Shown: positions 51,000-60,210, counted from the first letter of the stretch. The stretch: 64,000 nt of DNA from Pseudarthrobacter siccitolerans (GCF_030823375.1 NZ_JAUSXB010000001.1:1550001-1614000); one strand, 5' to 3'. Notes: a model not told the origin generated them from the sequence alone. Numbers and translations are program-made.

Positions 51000-52220
51000 C
51001 TAGGCCGACCGTCCCGCGGACGCGAGTTCCGGCTCCCGTTCCCTGGCGGGCCCGGGAGCGGGACGGACGACGGCGGCGTCGAGCCTTTTGTTGGCCCACC
51101 GGCGGACGGGCGTCTCCACCAGCCGGAAGGACGCGTAGGCGACCAGGACGGTCAGGGCTGCCGCCAGCGGCACTCTGAGCCACAGCGATGGGACGAGCGG
51201 CATCAGCAGCAGATAGACGGGCAGGTGCCAGAGGTAGAGGGCGTAGGACAGGTCGCGGCCGGGGCCGGCAAGCCAGGGGTGGCTCAGGATCCTGGCGGTG
51301 AATCCGGCAGGGGAAAGGACCAGCCAGCCGATGGCCAGTGCCGCCAGCAGCGCCAGCACGGTGGGCCCGGCTGTCCAGAAGGCGCTGAACCACAGGCCGG
51401 GAGTGTTCGGCTCCTGCAGCAGGAACACGGCCGCCAGCAGGACCAGGGCGGCCGGCGGCCCGGCCCAACGCGCAGCACCCAGCAGGGACGCGTGCAACCG
51501 GGAACCCGGGCGGACCACCGTGAGGACGAGCGCCAGGGTGCAGCCGATCAGCAGCTCGTCGGCCCGGGTATCGGGCCCGTTGTACAGGCGGCTCAGCGGC
51601 GCCCCACCCCACACCAGCAGGAAGCGTTCCAGCAGGAACGCCGCAGCCAGCCCGGCGGTGATCCAGGCGACCGTCCGGACCTCCCAGAACCGCAGCAGGA
51701 CCAGGAGGAGCAGCGGCCACACCAGGTAGAACTGCTCCTCGACGGCGAGCGTCCAGGTGGGGCCGAGCGTTTCACCGGCAATAGAGCCGCCGAACAATCC
51801 GAAATGCGCCAGGTTCATCACGTACCCGACAGCCGGCAGGACGAAACCTTCCTGGCCGGCCCACTTCGACGCCGGAAACACCACGCCCACGGTGACAATC
51901 ACTGCGCAGAGGCCCAGCAACGCGGGCCATAGCCGGGCGAGCCGCTTGGCGTAGAAGATGTTCAGGTGCAGGCCGCCGGTGGCAATGTACTCCTTCATGA
52001 TCAGGAGGGTGATCACAAAGCCGCTGAGCGTAAAGAAGACGTCCACCCCGATGGAACCGCCGGGGGCAAGGCCGGTGGCGGCGTGAAAGAGAAAAACGAA
52101 CGCCACGGCAACGGTGCGGAGCCCGTCCAGGGCGTGCTTCCGCCCGGAAATGAGCTCGGCTGGTTGCACTTCCGGACGCTCCAAAGCTGACAAATATCCA
52201 CTGCTTGACCTCAAAACCAC
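51000..52220 (-). CDS. Acyltransferase 3 (OafA/YrhL-type) membrane protein
   Basis: About 406 residues and 10 membrane segments. HALDGLRTVAVAFVFLFHAA holds the catalytic His region, then GSIGVDVFFTLSGFVITLLI, FYAKRLARLWPALLGL and TLGPTWTLAVEEQFYLVWPL. It transfers acetyl or other acyl groups to surface glycans. The frame is open to 52289, but TATATA at about 52231-52236 looks like a -10 element, so GTG 52220 (10 nt further on) is preferred; the exact start is uncertain. The C terminus converges on the sigma gene with 7 nt between stops. Confidence 0.87.
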   Translation of the reverse strand: MVLRSSSGYLSALERPEVQPAELISGRKHALDGLRTVAVAFVFLFHAATGLAPGGSIGVDVFFTLSGFVITLLIMKEYIATGGLHLNIFYAKRLARLWPALLGLCAVIVTVGVVFPASKWAGQEGFVLPAVGYVMNLAHFGLFGGSIAGETLGPTWTLAVEEQFYLVWPLLLLVLLRFWEVRTVAWITAGLAAAFLLERFLLVWGGAPLSRLYNGPDTRADELLIGCTLALVLTVVRPGSRLHASLLGAARWAGPPAALVLLAAVFLLQEPNTPGLWFSAFWTAGPTVLALLAALAIGWLVLSPAGFTARILSHPWLAGPGRDLSYALYLWHLPVYLLLMPLVPSLWLRVPLAAALTVLVAYASFRLVETPVRRWANKRLDAAVVRPAPGPAREREPELASAGRSA

Positions 52221-52363
52221 TAAGCAAGCATATATAACGTTTCCATAACCGCGCTGGGCGAAGGCTGGATGGAAGCTCCAAATGCACAACCTTGGAAATC
52301 ACTAGGAGAGCCGGGCGCCCTGGCTCTAGGGTTCCCCCAACATCGGTCTCGTACCGTTCCAGC

Positions 52364-52867
52364 ATGAGAGCAACCACTGAACCGCTGCACATCCCGGCTG
52401 GTACCAAATCCGGTGGAAACGCACCTTGGCCGTGCGCGCAGGACCCCGCCCGGCCCCTCCTGGACCATGCCGTGCTGGACAAGCTGCGCGCGGACCTGGA
52501 CGACTATGACGAAGTCTGGCGGGTGTTCGTCAAGAACTTCGTCGCCGCTCTCCCCCTGAGGCTTGACAGGATGCGGCTGGCATTGACCACCGGGGATCTC
52601 CCGGGGGCCATCGATGCGCTCCTCAGTATCAAGACCGCGAGCCAGCAGGTGGGCGCGGAGCGGCTCGCCGCCCTCGCCCTGGTTCTTGAGCTGGCCGTGC
52701 GTGAGGGTACCCGGGACCGTGATCCGTCCGGGGTCCTCCCCTGGCTGGCCGCCGACCACCTGCCGCGGCTGAGGCACTGTGCCGGACAGACGTCCTACAT
52801 CCTCGAGGCACACCTCAAGAAGGCCCTGCAACCGAGGCCCGCGTTGACCGCGCACCCCGTTCCCTGA
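52364..52867 (+). CDS. Hpt-like helical protein lacking the phospho-His
   Basis: 167 residues. LLDHAVLDKLRADLDDYDEV, WRVFVKNFVAALPLRLDRMR and LALTTGDLPGAIDALLSIKT-ASQQVGAERLAALA follow the Hpt four-helix pattern, including the ASxxxGA turn, but the expected HxLKG is LLSIKTAS, with Leu where the phospho-accepting His should be. It may be a pseudo-Hpt that binds partners without phosphotransfer. ATG 52364 is used; no ribosome binding site. The acyltransferase gene diverges from it. Confidence 0.6.
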   Translation: MRATTEPLHIPAGTKSGGNAPWPCAQDPARPLLDHAVLDKLRADLDDYDEVWRVFVKNFVAALPLRLDRMRLALTTGDLPGAIDALLSIKTASQQVGAERLAALALVLELAVREGTRDRDPSGVLPWLAADHLPRLRHCAGQTSYILEAHLKKALQPRPALTAHPVP

Positions 52868-52920
52868 AAGCTGTCCCCTGAAGACCGGCCCCTGAAGCTG
52901 GCCCGCGAAAGGCACCGTCC

Positions 52921-53640
52921 ATGAAGAATGCACGCACCCGCACCCCCGTGAGGACGGCGGCGTCCCTCGGTGCGGCGGCCGGACTCATGCTGCTCGGCGC
53001 GGGCGCCTCGTCCGCGCACGTCAGTGTTGACCCGTCGTCGCCCTCTGCCGGAGGCTTCTCGCAATTGACCTTCAAGGTTCCCAACGAGTCGGGCACGGCC
53101 AAGACCACCAGGATTGCGGTCGCGCTTCCCAGCGGAACACCGTTCACCTCGGTCTCCGTCAAACCCATGGACGGGTGGACGGCGGAAATCACCGAAGCCG
53201 CCCTGCCTTCGCCCGTGACCATCGAAGGGGCCGCCATTACCAAGGCGGCCTCGGCCGTCACGTGGACAGCGGACGAGGCCCACCAGCTGGGACAGCACGA
53301 ATACCAGACCTTTTCGATCTCCGTTGGCCGGCTCCCGGCTGCCGGCACCACCGTGGCCCTGCCTGCAACCCAGTGGTATTCAGACGGAACGGTGGTGGAC
53401 TGGAACGAGCAGGCAGCCCCCGGGCAGGCGGAACCCCAGCACCCGGCCCCCTCCTTCGTCACCACGGCGGCTGAAGAGGGCGCGGGGACCCCGGCCGGCG
53501 CGGCAGCCGTCGCCGCAACCACACCGGTCACGGCCGCCGCGGACAACACCCTTGGCATCGCCGGCCTGGGCGCCGGACTTCTGGGCCTGGCCCTGGGAGC
53601 GGCCGCGTTCGTCCGGACAGCCGGCCACCTGAAGAGGTGA
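52921..53640 (+). CDS. YcnI-like (DUF1775) copper-associated exported protein
   Basis: 239 residues. Signal peptide LGAAAGLMLLGAGASSAHVS puts His at the mature N terminus (AHVSVDPSSP), the copper-binding His of YcnI proteins, and VKPMDGWTAEITEAALP carries the partner Trp. The beta domain continues to LPATQWYSDGTVVDWNEQAA. A Pro/Ala linker and a C-terminal membrane helix (GIAGLGAGLLGLALGAAAFV) anchor it. AAAGG precedes the ATG by 8 nt. No CopC/CopD or YcnK gene is adjacent. Confidence 0.9.
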   Translation: MKNARTRTPVRTAASLGAAAGLMLLGAGASSAHVSVDPSSPSAGGFSQLTFKVPNESGTAKTTRIAVALPSGTPFTSVSVKPMDGWTAEITEAALPSPVTIEGAAITKAASAVTWTADEAHQLGQHEYQTFSISVGRLPAAGTTVALPATQWYSDGTVVDWNEQAAPGQAEPQHPAPSFVTTAAEEGAGTPAGAAAVAATTPVTAAADNTLGIAGLGAGLLGLALGAAAFVRTAGHLKR

Positions 53641-55245
53641 CTAGCGCGCCACTGCCGGGGACTCGTCGTCGGCCGTGATGAGGATGTTGCCCTCGCTGAT
53701 GGACTCGGACAGCACGTCGTGCTCCACGGCAGTGGCCAGCGGCTTCTCCTTGACGAAGAGCAGCACGACGGCGGCAATCACCGCCAGCGGGACCATCCAG
53801 ATGAAGATGGGGGTCAGGGCGTCGTTGTAGGACGAGATGATCAATGCCTTGACCTCCGCGGGCAGCTTGCTGACAAGCGCGGGCGTGAGGGAGTTCGATC
53901 CCCCGGGTGCGTTGCCGCCGGACGCTGCCGCGGGCATGCGCTCGGTGAGCAGCTCGGCCAGGCGGCTGGCGAACAGGCTTCCCACCACGGCTGAACCCAG
54001 GGTGGCGCCGATCTGGCGGAAGAAGTTGTTGGACGCCGTCGCCGTGCCTACTTCGCGCAGCGCGAAGGAGTTCTGGACCACCAGCACCAGGATCTGCATG
54101 CTCAGGCCCAGTCCGAGGCCCATCACGGCCAGGTAGGCGCAGATTTCCCAGAGCGGCTGGCCGGGCTTGAGGGTGGAGAGCAGCACCAGGGCCACCGCCA
54201 CCAGCAGCGAGCCGGCAATGGGCATCCACTTGTAGCGACCCGTCTTGCTGACCAGCTGGCCGGAGCCAACGGAGGCCACCAGGAGGGCGCCCATCATGGG
54301 GATCATCAGCAGGCCCGATTCGGTCGCGTTCACGCTGAAGGCCATCTGCAGGTAAGTGGGGAGGTAGCCGATGGCGCCGAACATGGCCACGCCGATCAGC
54401 AGGCCGGCGAAGGTGGACAGGTTGAAGTTCAGGTCCTTGAACAGGTGCAGCGGGATGATGGGCTCGGCGGTGCGGCGCTCCACCAGGACGAAGGCCCCGG
54501 CGCTGAGGACGGTGCCGGCGATCAGGGAAATGATGATCGGATCGGACCATTCATACTTGCTGCCGCCCCAGGTTGCGAAGAGCACCAGACAGGTGGTGGC
54601 GATGGCCATCAGCACCATGCCGCCCAGGTCAAGCTTGGGCTTGCCGGCGTGCTTGGGCAGTTTGAGGAAGAACGCGGCGCCCGCGAGGGCCAGCAGGCCC
54701 AGGGGGATGTTGATCCAGAAGACCCAGCGCCAGCCGGGACCTTCAGTGAACCAGCCGCCCAGCAGCGGCCCGGCAACGGAGGCGATGGCGAACACGCCGC
54801 CCATCATGCCCATGTATTTGCCGCGTTCCCGGGGCGGGACCACGTCGGCGATGACTGCCTGCGAGAGGATCATCAGCCCTCCGCCGCCGAGGCCCTGGAT
54901 GACGCGGGCGGTGATCAGCACGCCCATGTCGTTGGCGAGCGCGCCCACCACAGAGCCGACCATAAACAGGAGGATGGCCGCGATCAGGAGGGACTTGCGT
55001 CCCATCAGGTCACCGAGTTTGCCGTAAATGGGCATGCTGATGGTGGAGGTGAGGATGAATGCGGTGATCACCCAGAGCATGTCGCTGACGCCGTGGAGTT
55101 CGCCCACGATGGTGGGCAGCGCGGTGCTGAGGACAGTCTGGTTCAGGGCGGAGAGGAGCATGGAGAGCATGAGGCCCACAAAAAGGAGCACCATGTGCTG
55201 TTTCTGAGGGGCCTGCGCCGTTCCGGGTGGAGTGGCCGTGGTCAT
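53641..55245 (-). CDS. DHA2-family MFS multidrug transporter
   Basis: 534 residues and 14 predicted membrane segments. [40 protein letters not shown] (motif A), [20 protein letters not shown] (motif B) and [20 protein letters not shown] (motif C) mark the EmrB/QacA drug:H+ antiporter family. The start overlaps the stop of the TetR gene by 4 nt, so it is the target of that repressor. Likely exports lipophilic cations or antibiotics. Confidence 0.93.
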   Translation of the reverse strand: MTTATPPGTAQAPQKQHMVLLFVGLMLSMLLSALNQTVLSTALPTIVGELHGVSDMLWVITAFILTSTISMPIYGKLGDLMGRKSLLIAAILLFMVGSVVGALANDMGVLITARVIQGLGGGGLMILSQAVIADVVPPRERGKYMGMMGGVFAIASVAGPLLGGWFTEGPGWRWVFWINIPLGLLALAGAAFFLKLPKHAGKPKLDLGGMVLMAIATTCLVLFATWGGSKYEWSDPIIISLIAGTVLSAGAFVLVERRTAEPIIPLHLFKDLNFNLSTFAGLLIGVAMFGAIGYLPTYLQMAFSVNATESGLLMIPMMGALLVASVGSGQLVSKTGRYKWMPIAGSLLVAVALVLLSTLKPGQPLWEICAYLAVMGLGLGLSMQILVLVVQNSFALREVGTATASNNFFRQIGATLGSAVVGSLFASRLAELLTERMPAAASGGNAPGGSNSLTPALVSKLPAEVKALIISSYNDALTPIFIWMVPLAVIAAVVLLFVKEKPLATAVEHDVLSESISEGNILITADDESPAVAR

Positions 55246-55868
55246 GAGAGTTTCCTTTGCAAGTGGTGAAAGAGCGCCAGCGCGGGCGCGAGGTCTTTGG
55301 GGGTGAGGCCTGTGGCGGGGTCGAAATCGGTGGATTTTGCCCGGAACTTGGCGGGCACCGCCGCGAGCATCACGGTCATCCGCGCCGTTTCCTCGGCGCT
55401 GAAGCCTTCAGCACCGTCGGCCCAGTCCGGATCCTGGGCGAAGTGCTCGGCCACGGCCTGGCATACCAGGGCTTCGGCCTTGGCCATGTATTCCATCTGC
55501 CGCGCGAACAGGTGCGGGTGCCGCTTCAGGATGAGCCGCCGCCGGGAGTTGTCCGTGTTGCGGATGGAGGAAAGGGCGACGGCGACAAGCAGCAGGGTGA
55601 CCTGCTCCAGGAAGTCTTCCGCGCCGCTGAGCTTTGCCGCCGCAGCGGCGTCAAGGACCGGCTCGTGGAGGCCGAGTACAGCGTCCTCCTTGGCCGGGAA
55701 GTAGTTGAAGAACGTCCGGGGCGAGACCCCTGCGCTCTCCGCAATGGCCTCCACCGTGGCGTGTTCCAGGCCGCGCTCCTGCGCCAGGGAGGCCGCGGCC
55801 TCGTGGATGGCAGTCCACGTTTCGACCTTTTTGCGCTCACGAAGCGTAGGGGAAGGGGTGGGGGGCAT
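55242..55868 (-). CDS. TetR-family repressor
   Basis: About 208 residues. The N-terminal helix-turn-helix is [20 protein letters not shown] then [20 protein letters not shown]. The C-terminal ligand domain is helical with no recognisable ligand. ATG 55868 is used; a longer frame to 55928 would run through the operator-like repeat. It is transcribed ahead of the DHA2 transporter with a 4-nt overlap and probably represses both genes. Confidence 0.92.
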   Translation of the reverse strand: MPPTPSPTLRERKKVETWTAIHEAAASLAQERGLEHATVEAIAESAGVSPRTFFNYFPAKEDAVLGLHEPVLDAAAAAKLSGAEDFLEQVTLLLVAVALSSIRNTDNSRRRLILKRHPHLFARQMEYMAKAEALVCQAVAEHFAQDPDWADGAEGFSAEETARMTVMLAAVPAKFRAKSTDFDPATGLTPKDLAPALALFHHLQRKLS

Positions 55869-55877
55869 GTTCCTATT

Positions 55878-55893
55878 TTTGCATGACTGCAAA
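55878..55893. promoter_or_regulatory. TetR operator candidate
   Basis: TTTGCATGACTGCAAA is a 6-4-6 perfect inverted repeat 10 nt upstream of the TetR start codon, with a further TTGCA half-site just beyond (55896-55900). Confidence 0.65.
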
Positions 55894-55931
55894 CATTGCA
55901 CAACTGCAGGTTTGTGGGACCGGGGCAAAGG

Positions 55932-55957
55932 GAAGGCCCCTCCTAGGAGGGGCCTTC
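55932..55957. terminator. 26-bp perfect palindrome, orphan terminator-like hairpin
   Basis: GAAGGCCCCTCCT followed directly by AGGAGGGGCCTTC forms a 13-bp perfect self-complementary arm pair. It lies between the divergent TetR gene and the tiny gene at 56188, so no annotated gene ends here. The rest of the gap, 55958-56170, shows no credible coding frame. Confidence 0.6.
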
Positions 55958-56175
55958 AACGTAGTGGTCAATTGTCTTGTGATGTAGGTCAGCGGTGATG
56001 CACTCCCCCTTCCCGGACGCCCCCTAGCGCCCATCCGGACTATGACAAGAACTGACTTTAGTGACGTGGCAAGGGCTAGTAAAGGGGTTGTGCTAAAGAA
56101 ATTTGACCCATTTTGGACCCTCCCGGGACTCCTGCATGTTTCCGGGGATTTACTTCAGTGAAACAGCAGCGGCCG

Positions 56176-56181
56176 TATTAT
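56176..56181 (+). promoter_or_regulatory. -10 element of a leaderless gene
   Basis: TATTAT within CGTATTATTCAGGG ends 6 nt before the ATG at 56188, as in the paralogue at 49151. Confidence 0.55.
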
Positions 56182-56187
56182 TCAGGG

Positions 56188-56379
56188 ATGTGGACTAAAC
56201 AGCATCAGGCTCTATGCGGCATGTGTGGCACGAACACGAACCACGTGACGCACTATCACAAGGACGACGCCGGCGGCGCGCTGATTGCCGAAGTCCGGTG
56301 TGCGGAACACCGGGACGTTCCCGTCATCAGCGAGGCATCCTCGCCTGCCTGGATGGAGGCTGCGGAGCCGGCGGCCTGA
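56188..56379 (+). CDS. 63-residue zinc-ribbon-like protein, paralogue 2
   Basis: MWTKQHQALCGMCGTNTNHV then THYHKDDAGGALIAEVRCAE: Cys-x2-Cys followed by Cys-x2-His replaces the second CxxC of paralogue 1. The tail (VISEASSPAWMEAAEPAA) is longer and acidic. Upstream DNA (CGTATTATTCA and ATGTGGACTAAACAGCA) is shared with 49151, so this is a recent duplication or a conserved pair. Leaderless translation is predicted. Confidence 0.75.
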   Translation: MWTKQHQALCGMCGTNTNHVTHYHKDDAGGALIAEVRCAEHRDVPVISEASSPAWMEAAEPAA

Positions 56380-56448
56380 CCGGAAGCCGGTATCGCTTGT
56401 CCTGCAACTCCTGCCCTCCCGCCCCCTGGCGTCCCTTGAATGGTTCCT

Positions 56449-57297
56449 CTATTGCGTCAAGCTGGCCCAGGTCTCCAGGAACTTCTCAGCAAGGTAAGCA
56501 TGCCCGGCGGTGTTGGGGTGCGCGCCGTCGGAGTCGAACTCTTGGCTGTTGGCACTCGTGAACCAGCCCGCCTCGACGGCGTCAACATAAGGAGCGCTGG
56601 CAGCCGCGGCACCAGCCCGGACGGCGCTGTTCACCCCGCGCAGTTCCTCCGCGAGGGGCTGCGGCGCCGACGGCCCAAGCACCACAACCTGGATGCCCGG
56701 CCAGAACCTGCGGGCTGCCTCAATAGTCTGTGAAGTGGCAGCAGTAACTTCTTCCGGGTTCGCGATCCGTGAGTCGTTCTGTCCGCCTTGAAGAATGAGG
56801 ACGTTGGGCACGAAGGCGGGGTTGGCGGCGATGTTCCGCAACCGGACTTCGTACTCACCACCCAGCTCGTCCTGCGACCCGCCGCCCCATGCGAATCCGG
56901 TTCCGGGTACGCCGTCGATGTCGGTGGGGTACCCGAGTTGCCCGGCAACGAGGTACGCCCAGCTCTGGTCCGGCTGCGCTGCACCATAGCCGGCAGTGTA
57001 CGAATCACCAAGAATGAGCAGAACGGGCTGGGCGGGCAGCTCTATGCCCAACTGTTGGGCAGTTGCAGTTGCAGAAGCCGTGGGTGTGGGGTTCAGGGAC
57101 GCAGTAGCCGTGGCCGTAGCCCTGGCTGTCGTCCGGCTTGCCGGTGCAGGATTGACAGCTTGGCCGGCGCCGCCGGGATTCAACAGGGCAATTGCTGCTA
57201 CTCCGACGGCGACCACTGCCAGCAGGAAAAGCGCACCGTATTTGACCCATTCCTGCTTCCCGATGCTGGGGCGCCCGCCGTTCCTCGTCACCGGCAC
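56449..57297 (-). CDS. Membrane-anchored SGNH/GDSL hydrolase
   Basis: 282 residues. An N-terminal membrane segment (YGALFLLAVVAVGVAAIALL) and an Ala/Thr/Pro linker precede the SGNH domain: VLLILGDSYTAGYGA (block I Ser), GVPGTGFAWGG (block II Gly), VLILQGGQNDSRIA (block III Asn) and FDSDGAHPNTAGHAYLAEKF (block V Asp/His). All four catalytic positions are present. Members deacylate lipids or glycans, here outside the membrane. GTG 57297 is the start. It lies downstream of the GH16-like gene on the same strand, separated by a hairpin. Confidence 0.88.
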   Translation of the reverse strand: MPVTRNGGRPSIGKQEWVKYGALFLLAVVAVGVAAIALLNPGGAGQAVNPAPASRTTARATATATASLNPTPTASATATAQQLGIELPAQPVLLILGDSYTAGYGAAQPDQSWAYLVAGQLGYPTDIDGVPGTGFAWGGGSQDELGGEYEVRLRNIAANPAFVPNVLILQGGQNDSRIANPEEVTAATSQTIEAARRFWPGIQVVVLGPSAPQPLAEELRGVNSAVRAGAAAASAPYVDAVEAGWFTSANSQEFDSDGAHPNTAGHAYLAEKFLETWASLTQ

Positions 57298-57339
57298 ATC
57301 ATACCGGCGGCCCCGGTATCAGCAATAAGTTCCCGTCCT

Positions 57340-57359
57340 CCATCCGTCATCGCGGATGG
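57340..57359 (-). terminator. Hairpin after the GH16-like gene
   Basis: CCATCCG and CGGATGG (57340-57346, 57353-57359) form a 7-bp stem with a 6-nt loop 14 nt beyond the stop. A second inverted repeat, ATACCGG-N5-CCGGTAT (57301-57319), abuts the SGNH start codon. Confidence 0.5.
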
Positions 57360-57373
57360 AGAACGGCCCGCCG

Positions 57374-58453
57374 CTATCCCTTTGCCCAGACGGCTACCCA
57401 GTCAAGCTGAACATGGCCGCTGGTTTCGGGCAGCGGACAGATCGGCGAGCAGGATTCGGTCTGCAGGATGTAGTGCATGGGCTTGGCCGGCGTGTATTTT
57501 GTGGAAATACCGATGGATTTCCCATCCAGGAAAAATTCGATGCCGTCGGGCCTCCACTCGGTGGTGGCTGTGTGCCAGGCGCCAAAGGGAACGTTGGGAC
57601 GGAAGACGTCGTCCGTGTGGATGCCGCCCTCGATTCCATGCACCGCAGCGTAGATGACCCTCGACAGGTCTCCCTCTGGAAAGTCGATCTCCCCGTCCAA
57701 AGGCCACTGCTTGCTGTCGGGCCACAGCAGCCACGCCAGTTTGAATCCTGCCAGGGCATCGGCTTTGAAGCGCACAGAGTAGCGCCCGTACGTCAGGCTG
57801 TTCCAGGGCCGTTGAACGGCACCCCCAAAAATGGGAGACGGTGCTGCGCCCATGGCTACGCCGTTTTCACTGTGCAGGAACATGTCCAGGACGCCATCAT
57901 GAACACTCAGGACTTTTGACGGGTAATACCCGGACTTTCTCTCGCCCTTTGGAACCTGTTGTGCAGCGGTATCCGGTGTGCCATCGAAGTAATTCGCACT
58001 CCATCGTGCGCCGTAGGCGGGGCCGGGGAAACCTCCGATAGGGACATCTCCCGCGGTGAAGTCCTCTGTGAAGACCTGCCGCCAGCCAGGCAGGTCGCCC
58101 ACCGGCAGTGCCTCGGAAACAGGAGCAGCCGGTACGGCCTCGATGGCAGGGGCGGCGGGCAAAGCCTCTGGCGCGGGAGCGGCCGGTAGGGCATCCAGGG
58201 TGGGAGCCGCTGACGTGGCCTCCGAAGAGGGAGCTGCCGGCAAGGCTTCGGCGGTGGGAACCGTAGTTGGCTGTGCAGAACTGGAAACCGGGTTCGTCGG
58301 ATCCCGGCCTTCCGCTTGAACACTTGGGTCCGGAGCTGATACTGCGGCAACGCCGATCATGGCGAATGCGAGGGCGGACAAAACTACCATCAAGACGAGG
58401 AGGCGGGTCCGCGCGCGGTGCTGAATTTTCTCCAAAGGTGTCACTCCATCCAA
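57374..58453 (-). CDS. GH16-like exported/membrane-anchored glycan hydrolase
   Basis: 359 residues. A signal anchor (LLVLMVVLSALAFAMIGVAA) and a long Pro/Ala/Glu linker with repeated EALPAAP units lead to a jelly-roll domain. WPLDGEIDFPEGDLSRV contains the GH16 catalytic ExDxxE motif (EIDFPE); flanking blocks are YGRYSVRFKADALAGFKLAW, FGAWHTATTEWRPDGIEFFL and YILQTESCSPICPLPE. Substrate unknown (beta-glucan or similar). The first codon is TTG 58453, or TTG 58435, which has GGATGGAG 8 nt upstream. Confidence 0.85.
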   Translation of the reverse strand: MDGVTPLEKIQHRARTRLLVLMVVLSALAFAMIGVAAVSAPDPSVQAEGRDPTNPVSSSAQPTTVPTAEALPAAPSSEATSAAPTLDALPAAPAPEALPAAPAIEAVPAAPVSEALPVGDLPGWRQVFTEDFTAGDVPIGGFPGPAYGARWSANYFDGTPDTAAQQVPKGERKSGYYPSKVLSVHDGVLDMFLHSENGVAMGAAPSPIFGGAVQRPWNSLTYGRYSVRFKADALAGFKLAWLLWPDSKQWPLDGEIDFPEGDLSRVIYAAVHGIEGGIHTDDVFRPNVPFGAWHTATTEWRPDGIEFFLDGKSIGISTKYTPAKPMHYILQTESCSPICPLPETSGHVQLDWVAVWAKG

Positions 58454-58624
58454 GAGGAGTTACTGCATTTTACCGCGGAGGTCCAACAACCCGGGTAGGG
58501 AGCTGCGAAGGTGTCCTGCACATTGTCCTCCCATGCATGGTCCGGCAGGGACCTCGAGCAAGAACGGTGTGCGGCGCCCGCATCCCCCTATTCGCTACAC
58601 CCTATGAGGGACGCAGCAGCTGGT

Positions 58625-58645
58625 CATGAGTACAAGGTACTCATG
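58625..58645. promoter_or_regulatory. CATGAGTAC-N3-GTACTCATG inverted repeat
   Basis: The 9-bp arms are perfect. Read as GAGTA-N5-TACTC (58628-58642) it has the same core and spacer as the sites before the two GAF-ANTAR genes. It is 172 nt upstream of the GH16-like gene. Confidence 0.5.
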
Positions 58646-59133
58646 TTTCGGTGTCCTACCTTCGTGCGACTACTTGCGGTACCTGCTTTGAACCTGCCTG
58701 GGGAGGCCCGTCATCAAGATACGGAGTGTCGGCACCTGCGGCACCCGCACGGCCGCTGCCAAACCCTCCTCATCCCCGGCCGTGGAGGGTGATGGGCGTG
58801 CCAGCACAATTGGGCTCATGGACGACGAGCGCGATCTTATTAAGAGCCATGATGGATATGTCCACCGTCCGCAACTCATGGCCCTGGCGCCGGCCGGCGT
58901 ATATCTGGGGTCAGATGGCGGCCGGGCGGCCGCCATCCCGGCCAGCTCAGCTCAAACAAGCTCGCGCCAGTCCCCTTCGTTCTGGCCGGCCCTCAGGTCC
59001 GTCTCAGACTCAACGTTGATACCATTCCGAGAGCTGCACATAGCGCAGCTGCCCACGAACTGATGAGGGCAAGCTGAGTCTTGGCCCTCTGCATCCGGCA
59101 GAGTTACATGCATGATCTTCCCTAGCGTGTGAA

Positions 59134-59157
59134 GACGTAGACCACTATGTCTACGTC
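59134..59157. repeat. 9-bp hairpin with hexaloop in the gene-poor gap
   Basis: GACGTAGAC and GTCTACGTC are perfectly complementary around CACTAT, followed by an A/T-rich stretch. No gene ends nearby, so its role is unknown. Confidence 0.45.
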
Positions 59158-59394
59158 AATCAATAAAATGACGCCGCTTACGGCGAAAATGGGCCGCCCT
59201 CGTTTGGCCTCTATGGCCTGGCGGCCGTGCTAGCTGGGCACCCTGTGCTGTCGTACGATACTAGACAGCGCCAGCCTCTGGCACCAGCGTAATGCGGTAC
59301 TTGTCTTTGCATACTCGCATACTTGGCTTAGCGTCCTCCGCTTCAGCTGGACAAACATGAGCCCCTCCCAGGTGCACTGACCTGAACAGCACAG

Positions 59395-60210
59395 CTAGTG
59401 CTCCCGGCGGGTCTCCTGGAGCCGCTTGATGAACCAGCGCGACTGTTCCGGCCCATAGGGCAGCACCGGGATGGCCTTGGTTGCGTCACTTGGTGCCTCG
59501 CGGATGGAACGCTGTGCCTGGCGTACCGCCGTGGTCATGGTGTTCGCCATGGTACTGACGAACTGGTCGCTGCACGGCCTCCCGTGTCCGGGGATCAGGA
59601 ACTCGTAGCGGTGGCGCAGCGCTGAGATGTGCCGGAGCGCGTCCGCCCATTCCTGCGGGTACGAGTCTTCGAAGGACGGGTGGGCGCCCTGCTCCACGAG
59701 GTCACCCACGTAAAGAGTGGTGGGGGTGCCCACCAGCAGGTCACCGTCCGTGTGGCCGCGGCCCAGGTAAAACAGGGTGGCGGTCAGCCCGCCCAGGTCC
59801 ACCAGCACAGGCTGGTCCTTCACGATGGCGTTGGGGACCACAAGCTCCACGTTCTCGCCTTCACCCGTGGACATCTCCGGTTCCAGGGTCCCCACGAAGC
59901 GGCGCTGGAGGTCCCCACGTTCTTCAATTTCGGTGGCGCAGTTCTGGTGCGCCCAAAATTCGGTGACGCCAGCTTCCGCAAACACGGCGTTGCCGAAAAA
60001 GTGGTCGTAATGGGCGTGGGTGTTGACGACGACGAGCGGGAGTTGGGTCCTCTCCCGCACCGCGTCCAGGATCTCCCGCCCCTGCCGTGGGCCGCAGCCT
60101 GTGTCGATTACCATGGCCCGCTCGGATCCCACTATCAGTCCGGTATTCAGCAGCGATCCTTCGGTGACAAGCACATGGTTGTTCGCGCCGACTTCGAGCC
60201 ATTCCGACAT
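59395..60210 (-). CDS. MBL-fold metallo-hydrolase
   Basis: About 271 residues. VVVNTHAHYDHFFGNAVF is the HxHxDH metal-binding motif; YLGRGHTDGDLLVGTPTTLY gives the third-His block, TTLYVGDLVEQGAHP the bridging Asp and FLIPGHGRPCSD the final His. It belongs to the beta-lactamase-like superfamily of hydrolases; substrate unknown. ATG 60210 (MSEWLEVG) has GGAG 5 nt upstream and is preferred over a longer frame to 60309. Isolated between two gene-poor gaps. Confidence 0.88.
   Translation of the reverse strand: MSEWLEVGANNHVLVTEGSLLNTGLIVGSERAMVIDTGCGPRQGREILDAVRERTQLPLVVVNTHAHYDHFFGNAVFAEAGVTEFWAHQNCATEIEERGDLQRRFVGTLEPEMSTGEGENVELVVPNAIVKDQPVLVDLGGLTATLFYLGRGHTDGDLLVGTPTTLYVGDLVEQGAHPSFEDSYPQEWADALRHISALRHRYEFLIPGHGRPCSDQFVSTMANTMTTAVRQAQRSIREAPSDATKAIPVLPYGPEQSRWFIKRLQETRREH

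Larger units (their letters stand above)
58454..59394. other. Gene-poor 941-bp gap
   Basis: No convincing coding frame on either strand; the few open frames lack ribosome sites and family resemblance. It contains the inverted repeat at 58625-58645, the hairpin at 59134-59157, and a nested GGCCGCC/GGCGGCC structure near 59190-59225. It may be decayed coding DNA, which would fit the transposase-like remnant beyond the next gene. Confidence 0.5.

Noticed and set aside
58782..59063. 93-codon forward frame in the gene-poor gap
   Set aside because: No ribosome site, no recognisable family and an overlapping set of equally open frames; not supported as a gene.
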